Shown here piece after piece: positions 1-7,364 of a stretch of 64,000 nucleotides of DNA. How positions within the stretch are numbered: the first letter of the stretch is position 1; every line of letters starts with the position of its first letter. A model generated the notes under the pieces. The model searched no databases, was not told the origin of the DNA, and worked only from the letters and a program-made list of their open reading frames with translations. The DNA is from an uncultured Clostridia bacterium (GTDB lineage: Bacteria; Bacillota; Clostridia; TANB77; CAG-508). The position numbers and the translations under genes are program-made. The stretch spans positions 62,001 to 126,000 of the forward strand of contig CAKPJK010000001.1 in assembly GCA_934162615.1 (NCBI GenBank). Direction: 5' to 3'.

Positions 1-518
1 TGTATATCTGTTTTTGCGAAAACACCGCATCTTGATGCAATTGGGTATATCGTTTTGTAATCTTTTGCTAATTCATTTAGACCTGCAGTATCTGTGTGTA
101 AAAGTGATGCCATTTGGTCTAAGAAAGCACCAGTTCCACCAGCACAAGTTCCGTTCATTCTTTGTTCAATTGATTTTCCAAAATATATGATTTTTGCATC
201 TTCTCCACCAAGTTCGATTACTACATCAGTTTGTGGAATATATTTTTCAACAGACCTTTTGCATGATACAACTTCTTGTATGAATTCTACGCCTAAAAAT
301 TTACTTGCAGACATTGCACCAGAACCTGTTAGTGCTATTGTAAATGCGTTTTCTGGATACATTTTTGCTAAGTTTTCTAGTACATTGCATACTGTGTTTT
401 TCGTGTCTGAAAAGTGTCTTTGATAGTCTTTATATATTGTGTTTTGATTTTCATCCATCACTATTATTTTTACGGTTGTTGAGCCTACGTCTAATCCTAC
501 ATGTAAAACTTTTTCCAT
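1..518 (-). CDS. Acyl-CoA dehydratase activase (BadF/BadG/HgdC family), N-terminal part
   Basis: This is the ATP-dependent activator domain that passes electrons to 2-hydroxyacyl-CoA dehydratases. The minus strand begins MEKVLHVGLDVGSTTVKIIV, the phosphate-binding loop of the ASKHA ATPase fold, followed by IELGGEDAKIIYF and NGTCAGGTGAFLDQM. The last segment carries the cysteine that, with SRCGVFAKTD, would ligate the bridging [4Fe-4S] cluster of the homodimer. The start is ATG at 518-516 behind a GGAG ribosome site. The gene runs off the left edge, so about 172 residues are visible. The YQRHFSDTK segment resembles the long clostridial proteins that fuse activase and dehydratase-like domains, but the fusion itself is outside the window. 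The family is clear; the exact substrate is unknown. Confidence 0.9.
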   Translation of the reverse strand, partial: MEKVLHVGLDVGSTTVKIIVMDENQNTIYKDYQRHFSDTKNTVCNVLENLAKMYPENAFTIALTGSGAMSASKFLGVEFIQEVVSCKRSVEKYIPQTDVVIELGGEDAKIIYFGKSIEQRMNGTCAGGTGAFLDQMASLLHTDTAGLNELAKDYKTIYPIASRCGVFAKTDI

Positions 519-739
519 AATTTATTTCTCCTCTCGCTCGTTTAAACATCCCATGTATAAATTACTGTTTTTTTGTTAGGGCTATGAGGTTTTTTAAATA
601 ATTTATACACCCTAATTTTATACGGAAAATGACCATTTGTCAAATGTAAAAAAATGGAAATAGCCACTAAATTTTTGCATATTTTGGACAAACAAATAAT
701 ACTATTGAATATAAAAATAAGTGAAATGGGGAGGACGCT

Positions 740-1279
740 ATGAAAAATAAAAAAATTTTAATTTTATTTATAATTTCAGTAATTTTAATTGTAGTTATAG
801 GATATTTTGCAATTAAATTTGTTAAACAAAAGAAGAGCAATGAAATTCAAAACGAATATGTTCCACAAGAGGAAATATCTGATGAGCAGTCAAGAGAAAC
901 AATTGTGAGTTTATATTTTGCAGATAAAGAAACCGGTCTTTTAAAGCCAGAGGCAAGACTTGTAAATGTAAAAGATTTAATAAAATCACCTTATAATACT
1001 TTGGTTGAGCTTTTAATTTCTGGTCCTAAAAATGATAAATTAAAAGTTGTTATCCCTGAAAATACTAAACTTTTAAATGCTTCATTAGATAAAGAATGTT
1101 TAACTTTGGATTTTTCTTCTGAGATTTTGAATTATAATAAAGATGATAGTATGCTTAAAAATAATTTAATTTATTCAATTGTTAATACTGTTACTGAGTT
1201 AAATGAGGTTAATAAGGTTAAATTCTTGGTTAATGGTCAGGCATCTAGTGATTTTGAGGAGTTTTATGTGAGAAAATAG
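740..1279 (+). CDS. GerMN-domain lipoprotein-like/membrane protein (sporulation/germination)
   Basis: The protein has 179 residues. Residues 6-27 form one hydrophobic membrane anchor or uncleaved signal, followed by a short charged linker and a single GerMN domain (about 50-179). Domain landmarks are the VSLYFADKETG strand, PYNTLVELLISGP and a C-terminal VKFLVNGQ strand. GerM proteins are exported proteins of sporulation and germination; here only one GerMN copy is present, where Bacillus GerM has two. The start ATG follows GGGGAGG. The next features downstream are the small RNA promoter and its terminator, so the gene appears monocistronic. It is divergent from the activase gene. The family assignment is good; the precise role is not known. 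Confidence 0.8.
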   Translation: MKNKKILILFIISVILIVVIGYFAIKFVKQKKSNEIQNEYVPQEEISDEQSRETIVSLYFADKETGLLKPEARLVNVKDLIKSPYNTLVELLISGPKNDKLKVVIPENTKLLNASLDKECLTLDFSSEILNYNKDDSMLKNNLIYSIVNTVTELNEVNKVKFLVNGQASSDFEEFYVRK

Positions 1280-1289
1280 TTTGAAAAAT

Positions 1290-1318
1290 TTGACATATGG
1301 TAAAGTATGTGTTAATAT
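1290..1318 (+). promoter_or_regulatory. Consensus sigma-A promoter of antitoxin RNA
   Basis: TTGACA (1290-1295), a 17-base spacer, and TAATAT (1313-1318). It is nearly identical to the promoter at 1974-2002. Confidence 0.75.
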
Positions 1319-1324
1319 ATATTT

Positions 1325-1411
1325 AGCAATTGCAAAACAAGTTTTTCAAAAAGAAATAAACAAAAAAGGACTGGGAATGTCTCTCAAAACATTTTTCCCA
1401 GTCTTTCTTTT
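1325..1411 (+). ncRNA. Putative antisense antitoxin RNA (Fst/RNAII-like)
   Basis: A short transcript of about 87 nt is predicted between the consensus promoter at 1290-1318 and the terminator at 1365-1411. It has no usable ORF. Three + strand segments of this unit recur in the same order in the convergent peptide gene: TTTAGCAA (1322-1329 and 1457-1464), AACAAGT (1336-1342 and 1469-1475) and AAGAAATAAAC (1351-1361 and 1485-1495). Because the peptide gene is read from the other strand, this RNA is complementary to the region just downstream of the peptide's Shine-Dalgarno, to the start codon region and to the early coding region. That is the layout of the pAD1 par (Fst) toxin-antitoxin locus. 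The first segment lies at or just before the predicted transcription start, so its inclusion in the RNA is uncertain. Confidence 0.6.
1365..1411. terminator. Bidirectional terminator shared by antitoxin RNA and toxin mRNA
   Basis: The stem GACTGGGAA (1369-1377) pairs with TTCCCAGTC (1395-1403), with A-rich and T-rich flanks on both sides, so it can end transcription from either strand. Confidence 0.75.
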
Positions 1412-1413
1412 TG

Positions 1414-1482
1414 CTATTTGCTTAGATATTTTATTATGTAATAAATTAGTATAAGCTTTAGCAAATCTAACAAGTCTTTCAT
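1414..1482 (-). CDS. Tiny hydrophobic peptide, putative type I toxin (Fst-like)
   Basis: This is a 22-residue peptide starting MKDLLDLLKLILIYYIIKYL and ending SK: one hydrophobic helix with a charged start and a lysine end. The start is ATG at 1482-1480. An AGGAGG site lies 12 bases upstream, and the gene has its own consensus promoter (1529-1557). The leader can fold into a GCC/GGC-closed hairpin just before the ribosome site. The stop codon abuts the terminator shared with the convergent small RNA. The MKDL start and overall plan recall Fst (33 residues), but the peptide is shorter and lacks the acidic tail, so homology is inferred from architecture rather than sequence. Expression would be blocked by the RNA at 1325-1411. 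Confidence 0.6.
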   Translation of the reverse strand: MKDLLDLLKLILIYYIIKYLSK

Positions 1483-1528
1483 TTAAGAAATAAACCTCCT
1501 TCCTGCCACTAAGCAAGTCGGCGATTTA

Positions 1529-1557
1529 ATATTAATATAAAATCTGTTTATTGTCAA
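1529..1557 (-). promoter_or_regulatory. Consensus promoter of the tiny peptide gene
   Basis: On the minus strand, TTGACA (1557-1552), a 17-base spacer and TAATAT (1534-1529). The predicted mRNA is about 160 nt, ending at the shared terminator. Confidence 0.7.
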
Positions 1558-1590
1558 TAGTAAATTAATATATACTAATTTGTAAATATT

Positions 1591-1878
1591 TTAATGATTC
1601 TTTCTATTAAAAATATTTGAAACATTTTTATATAATTTAACATAATCCCAGAAACCTTGAAAATCATTTAAAAAATGTTCAACTTCATTTAAAGAATTAA
1701 TTGTATTTTTTTTGCAAGTTTTAAAATTAAGCTTTTTCTTTTTAGGAGGAGAAGGTTTTTTTGGTGGTGGCTTTGGTTTTGGAGGAGGAGGTGGTGGTGG
1801 TACTAAATTTTTGGGTGGAGGAGGTAGAGGACATTTGCAATTATTTTTATTTTTTTCACATCTATATAAAGTTGGCAT
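1591..1878 (-). CDS. Small proline-rich protein of unknown function
   Basis: The protein has 95 residues. It contains a Cys pair near the start (YRCEKNKNNCKC), a Pro/Lys-rich stretch at about 17-50, then a normal-looking C-terminal segment (NSLNEVEHFLNDFQGFWDY) that is probably helical. The start ATG is at 1878-1876 behind a weak AAAGAAG site. The compositionally ordinary C-terminus and codon use suggest a real gene rather than chance, but no family is recognised. The opposite strand gives a glycine-rich ORF that is only its shadow. It lies between the two antitoxin-like RNA units and could be part of the same small inserted segment. A spore-coat role is possible but unsupported. Confidence 0.5.
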   Translation of the reverse strand: MPTLYRCEKNKNNCKCPLPPPPKNLVPPPPPPPKPKPPPKKPSPPKKKKLNFKTCKKNTINSLNEVEHFLNDFQGFWDYVKLYKNVSNIFNRKNH

Positions 1879-1973
1879 AGAAACACTTCTTTCTTTTATT
1901 AAAATATTTATAATATAGTATTAAATTGATGTGAAAATTGTTAATATGTAGTTAGATGAATAAATTGAAAAAT

Positions 1974-2002
1974 TTGACATATAATAAATTATGTGCTAAT
2001 AT
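1974..2002 (+). promoter_or_regulatory. Consensus promoter of the second small RNA
   Basis: TTGACA (1974-1979), a 17-base spacer, TAATAT (1997-2002). Confidence 0.75.
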
Positions 2003-2008
2003 GTATTT

Positions 2009-2082
2009 AGCAATTGCAATAAATGGTTTCAAAGATAAATAAAAAAGACTAGGTGTCGCTAAACAAATCCTAGTCTTTTTTT
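2009..2082 (+). ncRNA. Second antitoxin-like small RNA without a facing toxin gene
   Basis: This is a paralogue of the 1325-1411 unit. It has the same promoter, the same TTTAGCAATTGCAA start (2006-2019), and a terminator GACTAGG/CCTAGTC with a T run (2047-2082). The middle segment (AAATGGTTTCAAAGATAAAT) differs from the first copy, so its target would differ. No hydrophobic peptide ORF faces it from the downstream side. It may be an orphan antitoxin whose toxin has been lost or lies elsewhere. Confidence 0.5.
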
Positions 2083-2134
2083 ATCCAAAATTGTTGTAAC
2101 ATTTTAATATAAAATAAAGAAGAAAGAGAAAAAC

Positions 2135-2893
2135 ATGGAAATAGAATTAAAAGAAAATGAAAGAATAGACGACTTAGAATTCAAAAACCTAAAAATAATC
2201 CAAAACACAAAAGGGTTCTGTTTTGGAATTGATGCAGTATTATTATCAGACTTTGCAAAAAATATAAAGAAAAATGCAAAAGTATTAGATTTAGGAACAG
2301 GTACAGGAATAATATCAATTTTATTATGTGGAAAAACAAACTTAGAAAAAATAGTAGGTGTAGAGGTTCAAAAAGAAGTTGCAGATATGGCAAAAAGAAG
2401 TTCAAAATTAAATAATCTAGAAAATAAATTTGAAATAATAAATGAAAATATAATAAATTTGGACAATATATATGAAAGAAATTCTTTTGATGCTATAGTA
2501 ACAAATCCACCATATAAAAAAGAAAATACAGGAATAGTAAACGAAGAAGAAAAAAAGTTAATTTCAAGACATGAGGTATTAGCAAAGTTAGAAGATTATA
2601 TAAAAATATCTAATAAATTGTTAAAAGATAAAGGCGAATTTTATATGGTTCACAGGCCAGAAAGATTAGTTGATATCATTGCATATATGAGACAATATAA
2701 AATTGAGCCAAAAGAAATAAGATTTGTATGTTCACATAAAAAAGAGCCACCAAAATTAGTATTAATTAAAGGAGTAAAAAATGCAAAACCATTTTTGAAA
2801 TTTAAAGAAGATTTGTACATATATAACGATGATGGAAGTTATACTGATGAAATTTTTGAGATATATAACAAAAGAAAAAATGTTGAAAATTAA
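2135..2893 (+). CDS. yabB: tRNA1(Val) (adenine37-N6)-methyltransferase family (TrmN6/YabB)
   Basis: This is a 252-residue class I SAM-dependent methyltransferase. The SAM loop VLDLGTGTGIISILLC lies at about 50-65, and the catalytic NPPY of N6-adenine methylases (VTNPPYKKEN) at about 124-133. The N-terminal KIIQNTKGFCFGIDAVLL segment is typical of the TrmN6/YabB group, and the length matches. It probably methylates A37 of a tRNA. The neighbours rsmI and abrB downstream reproduce the yabB-(yazA)-rsmI-abrB order of Bacillus, here without yazA. The ribosome site before ATG 2135 is weak (AAAGAG). The family is firm; the tRNA substrate is inferred. Confidence 0.88.
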   Translation: MEIELKENERIDDLEFKNLKIIQNTKGFCFGIDAVLLSDFAKNIKKNAKVLDLGTGTGIISILLCGKTNLEKIVGVEVQKEVADMAKRSSKLNNLENKFEIINENIINLDNIYERNSFDAIVTNPPYKKENTGIVNEEEKKLISRHEVLAKLEDYIKISNKLLKDKGEFYMVHRPERLVDIIAYMRQYKIEPKEIRFVCSHKKEPPKLVLIKGVKNAKPFLKFKEDLYIYNDDGSYTDEIFEIYNKRKNVEN

Positions 2894-2980
2894 TAAAAAA
2901 ATACTAAAAAAATGTAATTATTAAAAATAAAATTTTCAATTTTTTAGCAAACTTTACATGAGGAAGGAAAGAAAAAAATA

Positions 2981-3805
2981 ATGGAAAAAGGAACTTTATA
3001 TATAGTGGCAACACCAATAGGAAATTTAGATGATATAACATTAAGAGCAATAAAAACATTACAAGAAGCAGATTTGATAGCAGCAGAGGATACAAGACAT
3101 ACGCTAAAATTACTAAATCATTTAGAAATATCAAAACCAATGATAAGTTACCACAGACACAACGAAGAAACAAAATCAGATGTGTTAATTGAAAAATTGC
3201 AAGAAGGTCAAAACATTGCACTAGTATCAGACGCTGGAACACCAGGAATTTGTGACCCTGGAGAAGAAGTTATAAAAAAATGTATAGAATTAGGAATAAA
3301 TATTGTTCCAATTCCAGGAGCATGTGCAATGATAAATTCCTTGATTTGTTCAGGAATAGACACAAAAGAATTCACATTTTTAGGATTTTTACCATTAAAT
3401 AAAAAATTAAGAAAAAAGAAATTAGAAGAAATAGAAAAAGCGAATAAAACAATAATAATTTATGAAGCACCACATAAATTAGAAACAACTTTAAAAGACC
3501 TTCAAAAAGTATTGATACAAGATAGAAAAGTCACTTTGGCTAGGGAAATAACAAAAATACATGAAGAATTTATTAGGGGAAATATAGATGAAATAATTCA
3601 AAAGGCAGAAAATTTAAAAGGTGAAATTGTATTGATTATAGAGGAAAATAAAGAAGTTGAAGAAGAAAATTCTCTAAATAACCTTACTATAGAAGAACAT
3701 TATAAATTTTATGAAAAGCAAGGATTATCAAAAAAAGATATTATAAAGAAAGTTGCAAAAGATAGAAATATGAATAAAAATGATGTATATCAACAATTTA
3801 TATAA
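2981..3805 (+). CDS. rsmI: 16S rRNA (cytidine1402-2'-O)-methyltransferase RsmI
   Basis: The protein has 274 residues and is full length. The N-terminus GTLYIVATPIGNLDDITLRA, followed by AAEDTRHTLKLLNH and VSDAGTPGICDPG, is diagnostic of RsmI in the tetrapyrrole-methylase fold. The C-terminal helical segment ending KNDVYQQFI matches the family end. RsmI 2'-O-methylates C1402 in the ribosomal decoding centre. The start ATG follows GAGGAAGGAAAG. It is 87 bases after yabB, so the two are probably co-transcribed. It ends at a strong bidirectional hairpin shared with abrB. Confidence 0.95.
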   Translation: MEKGTLYIVATPIGNLDDITLRAIKTLQEADLIAAEDTRHTLKLLNHLEISKPMISYHRHNEETKSDVLIEKLQEGQNIALVSDAGTPGICDPGEEVIKKCIELGINIVPIPGACAMINSLICSGIDTKEFTFLGFLPLNKKLRKKKLEEIEKANKTIIIYEAPHKLETTLKDLQKVLIQDRKVTLAREITKIHEEFIRGNIDEIIQKAENLKGEIVLIIEENKEVEEENSLNNLTIEEHYKFYEKQGLSKKDIIKKVAKDRNMNKNDVYQQFI

Positions 3806-3847
3806 AAATAGATATATAGGGAGCCTTCCTATATATCTATTTTTTTT
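3805..3847. terminator. Bidirectional terminator between rsmI and abrB
   Basis: AAATAGATATATAGG pairs with CCTATATATCTATTT around a 7-base loop, with T runs on both strands. It overlaps the abrB stop codon. Confidence 0.85.
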
Positions 3848-4088
3848 GTAATATATTTAATTCATCAGAGCAATTTTTGCATACAAGTTTCCCTTTGTAT
3901 TCAATTAAATCCTCTGTATTTCCACAAAAAATACAATCTGGTTCGTATTTTTTTAATATGATAGAAGAATCATCAACGTATATTTCAATAGGGTCTTTTT
4001 CAATTATATTAAACTGGTTTCTAATTTCTATTGGTATAACTACTCTTCCAAGTTCGTCAACTCTTCTTATAATTCCTGTAGCTTTCAT
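3837..4088 (-). CDS. abrB: AbrB/SpoVT-type transition-state regulator
   Basis: The protein has 83 residues. The N-terminal swapped-hairpin DNA-binding domain (MKATGIIRRVDELGRVVIPI) is followed by EKDPIEIYVDD, as in AbrB. The C-terminal part carries two CxxC pairs (CIFCG and CKNC), a zinc-ribbon-like end found in clostridial AbrB proteins in place of the Bacillus C-terminal domain. The ATG at 4088 is chosen because an AGGAGG site lies 6 bases upstream; a longer TTG start at 4103 has none. A consensus promoter lies at 4142-4170. AbrB represses post-exponential genes. It is divergent from spmA. Confidence 0.9.
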   Translation of the reverse strand: MKATGIIRRVDELGRVVIPIEIRNQFNIIEKDPIEIYVDDSSIILKKYEPDCIFCGNTEDLIEYKGKLVCKNCSDELNILQKK

Positions 4089-4141
4089 GTTTTTCCTCCT
4101 CAATGATACTTTTTAATAAATCCATTATTGATTTCATATTA

Positions 4142-4170
4142 ACTATAGCACAAATATTTCGATTGGTCAA
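4142..4170 (-). promoter_or_regulatory. Promoter of abrB
   Basis: On the minus strand, TTGACC, a 17-base spacer, TATAGT. The adjacent DNA (4181-4204) carries repeated TGTCA/TGACA half-sites. Confidence 0.55.
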
Positions 4171-4314
4171 TTAAAAAATGACAAAAAATGTCAAAAATGA
4201 CATAAAGGTGTTACAATTTATGGAATATGTGTAGTAACAATAAATGTGAAACCGAACTACAATTAATAAGTAATAAACAGAAAAAAAACTAATAAAATTA
4301 TATAGGTGATTTGA

Positions 4315-4893
4315 ATGTTAAATATATTATGGCCATCATTTTTAATAATATCAATAATATATGCAATTTTATCAGGAAATTTAAAAAATATAAATAATTC
4401 AATATTTGAAAGTGCAAATTCAGCGGTGAATTTATGTATCACTTTACTTGGAACAATGTGTTTATGGAACGGAATAATGCAGATAGCCAGTAAAACAACG
4501 GCAATGAAGAAAATCACAAAGTTTCTAAAACCAATAATAAAAGTCTTATTTCCAAAAATAGAAAAAAATACTGACATATACGAAAAAATATCTATGAACA
4601 TGGTAGCAAACATATTAGGATTAGGAAATGCTGCAACACCACTAGGCATTAAGGCAATGCAAACAATGCAAGATAGAAATAATAATAAAAAAGTATTAAC
4701 AAATGATATGGCAATGTTTATTGTATTAAACACGGCTTCGATTCAACTTATACCAACCACGGTAATAGCTATACGAAACTCACTAGGGTCAAATAATCCA
4801 ACAGCAATTATTGTTCCGGTGTGGATTGCAACAATATGTGCAGCAATTGCGGGAATTACTGCTACAAAAATTTTTATAAAATTAGGTAAATAA
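4315..4893 (+). CDS. spmA: Spore maturation protein A (nucleoside recognition/gate domain)
   Basis: This is a 192-residue membrane protein with a Gate (nucleoside-recognition) fold. NLCITLLGTMCLWNGIMQIA and LGLGNAATPLGIKAMQ are the family signatures, with several membrane segments and the final ATKIFIKLGK helix. SpmA acts with SpmB during spore core dehydration in B. subtilis. It is followed 67 bases later by spmB in the same direction. The ATG start follows ATAGGTGATTTG. Confidence 0.93.
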   Translation: MLNILWPSFLIISIIYAILSGNLKNINNSIFESANSAVNLCITLLGTMCLWNGIMQIASKTTAMKKITKFLKPIIKVLFPKIEKNTDIYEKISMNMVANILGLGNAATPLGIKAMQTMQDRNNNKKVLTNDMAMFIVLNTASIQLIPTTVIAIRNSLGSNNPTAIIVPVWIATICAAIAGITATKIFIKLGK

Positions 4894-4960
4894 AATTTAT
4901 AAGCAAAATATAAAATCAAAATTATACAATATATTTTTGCAAAAAAGAGGTGGTTTTACA

Positions 4961-5488
4961 TTGAAATTTATAGAATATTTTTCTAATTTAGCAATGCCAT
5001 TAATGATAATAATTATAATATTATATGGAATATTAGAAAGAAAAAAAGTATTTGATATTTTTTTAGAAGGCGCAAAAGATGGAATAAAAATTATTTACAA
5101 CATTTTTCCTACATTAGTTGGATTGTTTGTAGCAATTGGAGTGCTAAGAAGTTCAGGGATAATTGATGCTGTTGTGAAATTTTTAAATCCACTTTTAAAC
5201 ATTGTTAATTTTCCTACAGAAATTTTGCCGCTTGCATTGATAAGACCAATTTCAGGTAGTGCTTCTGTCGCTGTAGCAACAGATATTATGAAAAATTTTG
5301 GCGTTGATTCAAATATTGGTTTAATTGCATCTGTAATAATGGGTTCAACTGAGACTACTGTTTATACGATTGCTGTTTATACAAGTAGTGTTGGAATAAA
5401 AAAGACGAGATTTGTTTTATGGGCTGCTTTGATAGCAGATTTTGTTGGTATTGTAACAAGTATTATTGTATGTAAAATACTATTTTAA
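4961..5488 (+). CDS. spmB: Spore maturation protein B
   Basis: The protein has 175 residues and starts at TTG 4961, preceded by AGAGGTGG. An in-frame TTG at 4937 has no ribosome site. It contains several membrane helices, GAKDGIKIIYNIFPTLVGLF, RPISGSASVAVATDIM and MGSTETTVYTIAVY, all typical of SpmB. It is paired with spmA and probably expressed in the developing spore. Nothing unusual was seen apart from the TTG start. Confidence 0.93.
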   Translation: MKFIEYFSNLAMPLMIIIIILYGILERKKVFDIFLEGAKDGIKIIYNIFPTLVGLFVAIGVLRSSGIIDAVVKFLNPLLNIVNFPTEILPLALIRPISGSASVAVATDIMKNFGVDSNIGLIASVIMGSTETTVYTIAVYTSSVGIKKTRFVLWAALIADFVGIVTSIIVCKILF

Positions 5489-5558
5489 TAATAAGAATTT
5501 TATGGTCCATAAACTGCAATCTTTTTGTTTATTGTCGATTTTTGTCGAAATCTTTTTG

Positions 5559-5587
5559 TTGACTTTTTATGAAAACTGATATATAAT
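5559..5587 (+). promoter_or_regulatory. Strong promoter of the 35-residue peptide gene
   Basis: TTGACT (5559-5564), a 17-base spacer, TATAAT (5582-5587). Confidence 0.7.
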
Positions 5588-5669
5588 ATGCCCATAAAAA
5601 GTTTAAAATAAAAATCTTAAAGGCTAATAAAATTTAAAGTAATAAAGAAATCAACATACAGGAGGTCTT

Positions 5670-5777
5670 ATGATTTTTAAAATCATATTATTTATAATCA
5701 ATTTTTTAATAGTCAAAAAAATGATTACTAAAATACTAGCAATCATAATCTTAAAAAAAATCAAAAAAAAAATTTAA
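5670..5777 (+). CDS. 35-residue hydrophobic, strongly cationic peptide
   Basis: This short gene starts at ATG 5670, 5 bases after a perfect ACAGGAGG site, and lies about 80 bases downstream of a consensus promoter. The peptide begins MIFKIILFIINFLIVKK, has a second hydrophobic stretch, and ends in a lysine-rich KKIKKKI. It would be membrane-active or membrane-associated. Strong promoter and ribosome signals on such a short peptide recall type I toxins or small membrane regulators. On the opposite strand a TTGACT within the gene could drive an antisense RNA, but its -10 is poor. No homologue is recognised. Confidence 0.5.
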   Translation: MIFKIILFIINFLIVKKMITKILAIIILKKIKKKI

Positions 5778-5791
5778 TAATGTTTTTAATT

Positions 5792-5902
5792 TTGTAGGGA
5801 AGATAAGTCTATCATGATATCCCCCAATATTTTGATATTTTATTTTTAATTTTTTTTGTGTCCCACTTTTTACACAATCAATAAAAGTTATTTTCCCTAC
5901 AA
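5792..5902. repeat. Inverted-repeat-bounded 111-bp segment
   Basis: TTGTAGGGAAGATAA (5792-5806) and TTATTTTCCCTACAA (5888-5902) are inverted repeats with one mismatch. The interior is AT-rich with no ORF. It may be a long-loop hairpin at the end of the small peptide transcript or a miniature element; no clear target duplication is seen. Confidence 0.4.
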
Positions 5903-5911
5903 TTATATAAA

Positions 5912-6391
5912 TTATCTATGGTAAGTTTCACCATTAGAAATTTTAAAAGCTCTGAAAATTTGCTCTAGTAAAAATACACGAATTAATTGATGTGGAAAAG
6001 TCATTTTCGAAAAGCATATTTTTTGGTTAGATAAACCTAAAAGTTTTTCGGTTAGACCTAAAGAGCCACCAATTATAAATGTGATTTGACTAGACTGCAT
6101 AGATATATTTTCAATGTTTTTAGAGAATTCTTCAGAAGAAAGTTCCTTACCTTTTAAATCTAAACAAATAACATAAGAATCTTTTTTTATATGATTAATA
6201 ATATTATTGCATTCTTTTGTTTTAATTTCATTTTCAATATTTAAGTTAGTTTTGTCCGGAATTTTTTCGTCTGGAAGTTCTAAAATATTTAATTTGCAAT
6301 ATTTTGAGAGCCTTTTTGAGTATTCATCAATTGCATCTCTAAAAAATTTTTCTTTTACTTTTCCGATACATATTATATTTATTGTTAACAT
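5912..6391 (-). CDS. rlmH: 23S rRNA (pseudouridine1915-N3)-methyltransferase RlmH
   Basis: The protein has 159 residues, the usual length. It has the SPOUT fold with the knot residues FIIGGSLGLTEKLL, and the family-specific end MTFPHQLIRVFLLEQIFRAF with a final GETYHR. RlmH methylates pseudouridine 1915 in helix 69 of 23S rRNA. The start ATG 6391 follows AAGGA. It lies next to walJ, as in many Bacillota, and reads in the same direction. Confidence 0.96.
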   Translation of the reverse strand: MLTINIICIGKVKEKFFRDAIDEYSKRLSKYCKLNILELPDEKIPDKTNLNIENEIKTKECNNIINHIKKDSYVICLDLKGKELSSEEFSKNIENISMQSSQITFIIGGSLGLTEKLLGLSNQKICFSKMTFPHQLIRVFLLEQIFRAFKISNGETYHR

Positions 6392-6485
6392 TTTAAATCC
6401 TTAAATTAAATATTTAGGTTTTTTAGATGGAATACCTATAACCAAATAAAATGTCATTTTGGGAACTGATGACCACAAAAGAACA

Positions 6486-7277
6486 TTAAAAAGAAAAACG
6501 TGTTCCTGGAACATCGCGACTTGCAACATTTAATTTTAATGAATTTTCATTATAATTGCTATTAGAAATAATCTCATCAATAACTGTTTTATATGCCAAT
6601 TCCGGAAAATTACTTTCTTTACTTAAATGTCCAAGAGTTGCTTGTTTAAGACCAGATTGTAATAAATGTGCAATTGTTTTTCCCGCTGTTTCGTTAGGCA
6701 AATGACCATTTGGACCTGCAATTCGTGATTTTAATATGTAAGGGTATCTAGAAAATTTAAGTACTTCGGGATCATAATTTGATTCTAATAAAACAAAAAT
6801 ACTATCTTCCAAATTTTTTAAAATACCATTTGTCATATGGCCAATATCTGTTGCAATACTTATTTTTTGGTCTCCCTTAAAGATATTAAAACCGCAGGGA
6901 TTTGCTGCATCATGTGGAATTGCAAAAGGCTTTATTTGTAAATCACCAATTTCGAATTTTTCTTCTATTTTAATATTATTTATATTTTCTTCTTTTATCT
7001 TATCTCTCTGTTTAGGCATTGCATCTAAAGTTTTTTGATTTACATATATAGGTAAATTAAATTTTTTTGCAAATGTTCCTAAACCTTGAACATGGTCTGA
7101 ATGTTCATGTGTTATTAATATACCATTTATAGAAGCAGGGTCAACATCAAGGTTTGTTAAAGCAGATTCAATTTTTTTACTACTAACTCCTGCATCTATT
7201 AATAGTCTAGTATTTTCTGTTTCAACATATAAACTGTTTCCACTGCTTCCACTATATAAACTACAAAAATTAAACAT
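6486..7277 (-). CDS. walJ: MBL-fold metallohydrolase WalJ/YycJ
   Basis: This is a 263-residue metallo-beta-lactamase-fold hydrolase. CSLYSGSSGNSLYV at the start, the metal-binding ILITHEHSDHVQGL, and GHLSKESNFPELAYK near the end are the YycJ/WalJ signatures. In Bacillus, walJ belongs to the walRK neighbourhood and affects coordination of cell division with replication; its substrate is not firmly known. Here walRK is not adjacent. The start ATG 7277 has a modest GAAAGAAG site. Confidence 0.9.
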   Translation of the reverse strand: MFNFCSLYSGSSGNSLYVETENTRLLIDAGVSSKKIESALTNLDVDPASINGILITHEHSDHVQGLGTFAKKFNLPIYVNQKTLDAMPKQRDKIKEENINNIKIEEKFEIGDLQIKPFAIPHDAANPCGFNIFKGDQKISIATDIGHMTNGILKNLEDSIFVLLESNYDPEVLKFSRYPYILKSRIAGPNGHLPNETAGKTIAHLLQSGLKQATLGHLSKESNFPELAYKTVIDEIISNSNYNENSLKLNVASRDVPGTRFSF

Positions 7278-7364
7278 AATGTGTACTTCTTTCTATTTCT
7301 TTTACTATAGTTAGAAATAAAATGGACACTATAAAACTATATATCCACTTTATTTTATCAAAAA

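Noticed and set aside
94..423. + strand ORF of 109 codons at the left edge
   Set aside because: It lies opposite the clearly recognisable activase gene and has no family features.
1712..1918. Glycine-rich + strand ORF
   Set aside because: It is the reverse reading of the proline codons of the 1591-1878 gene, and its N- and C-terminal parts look random.
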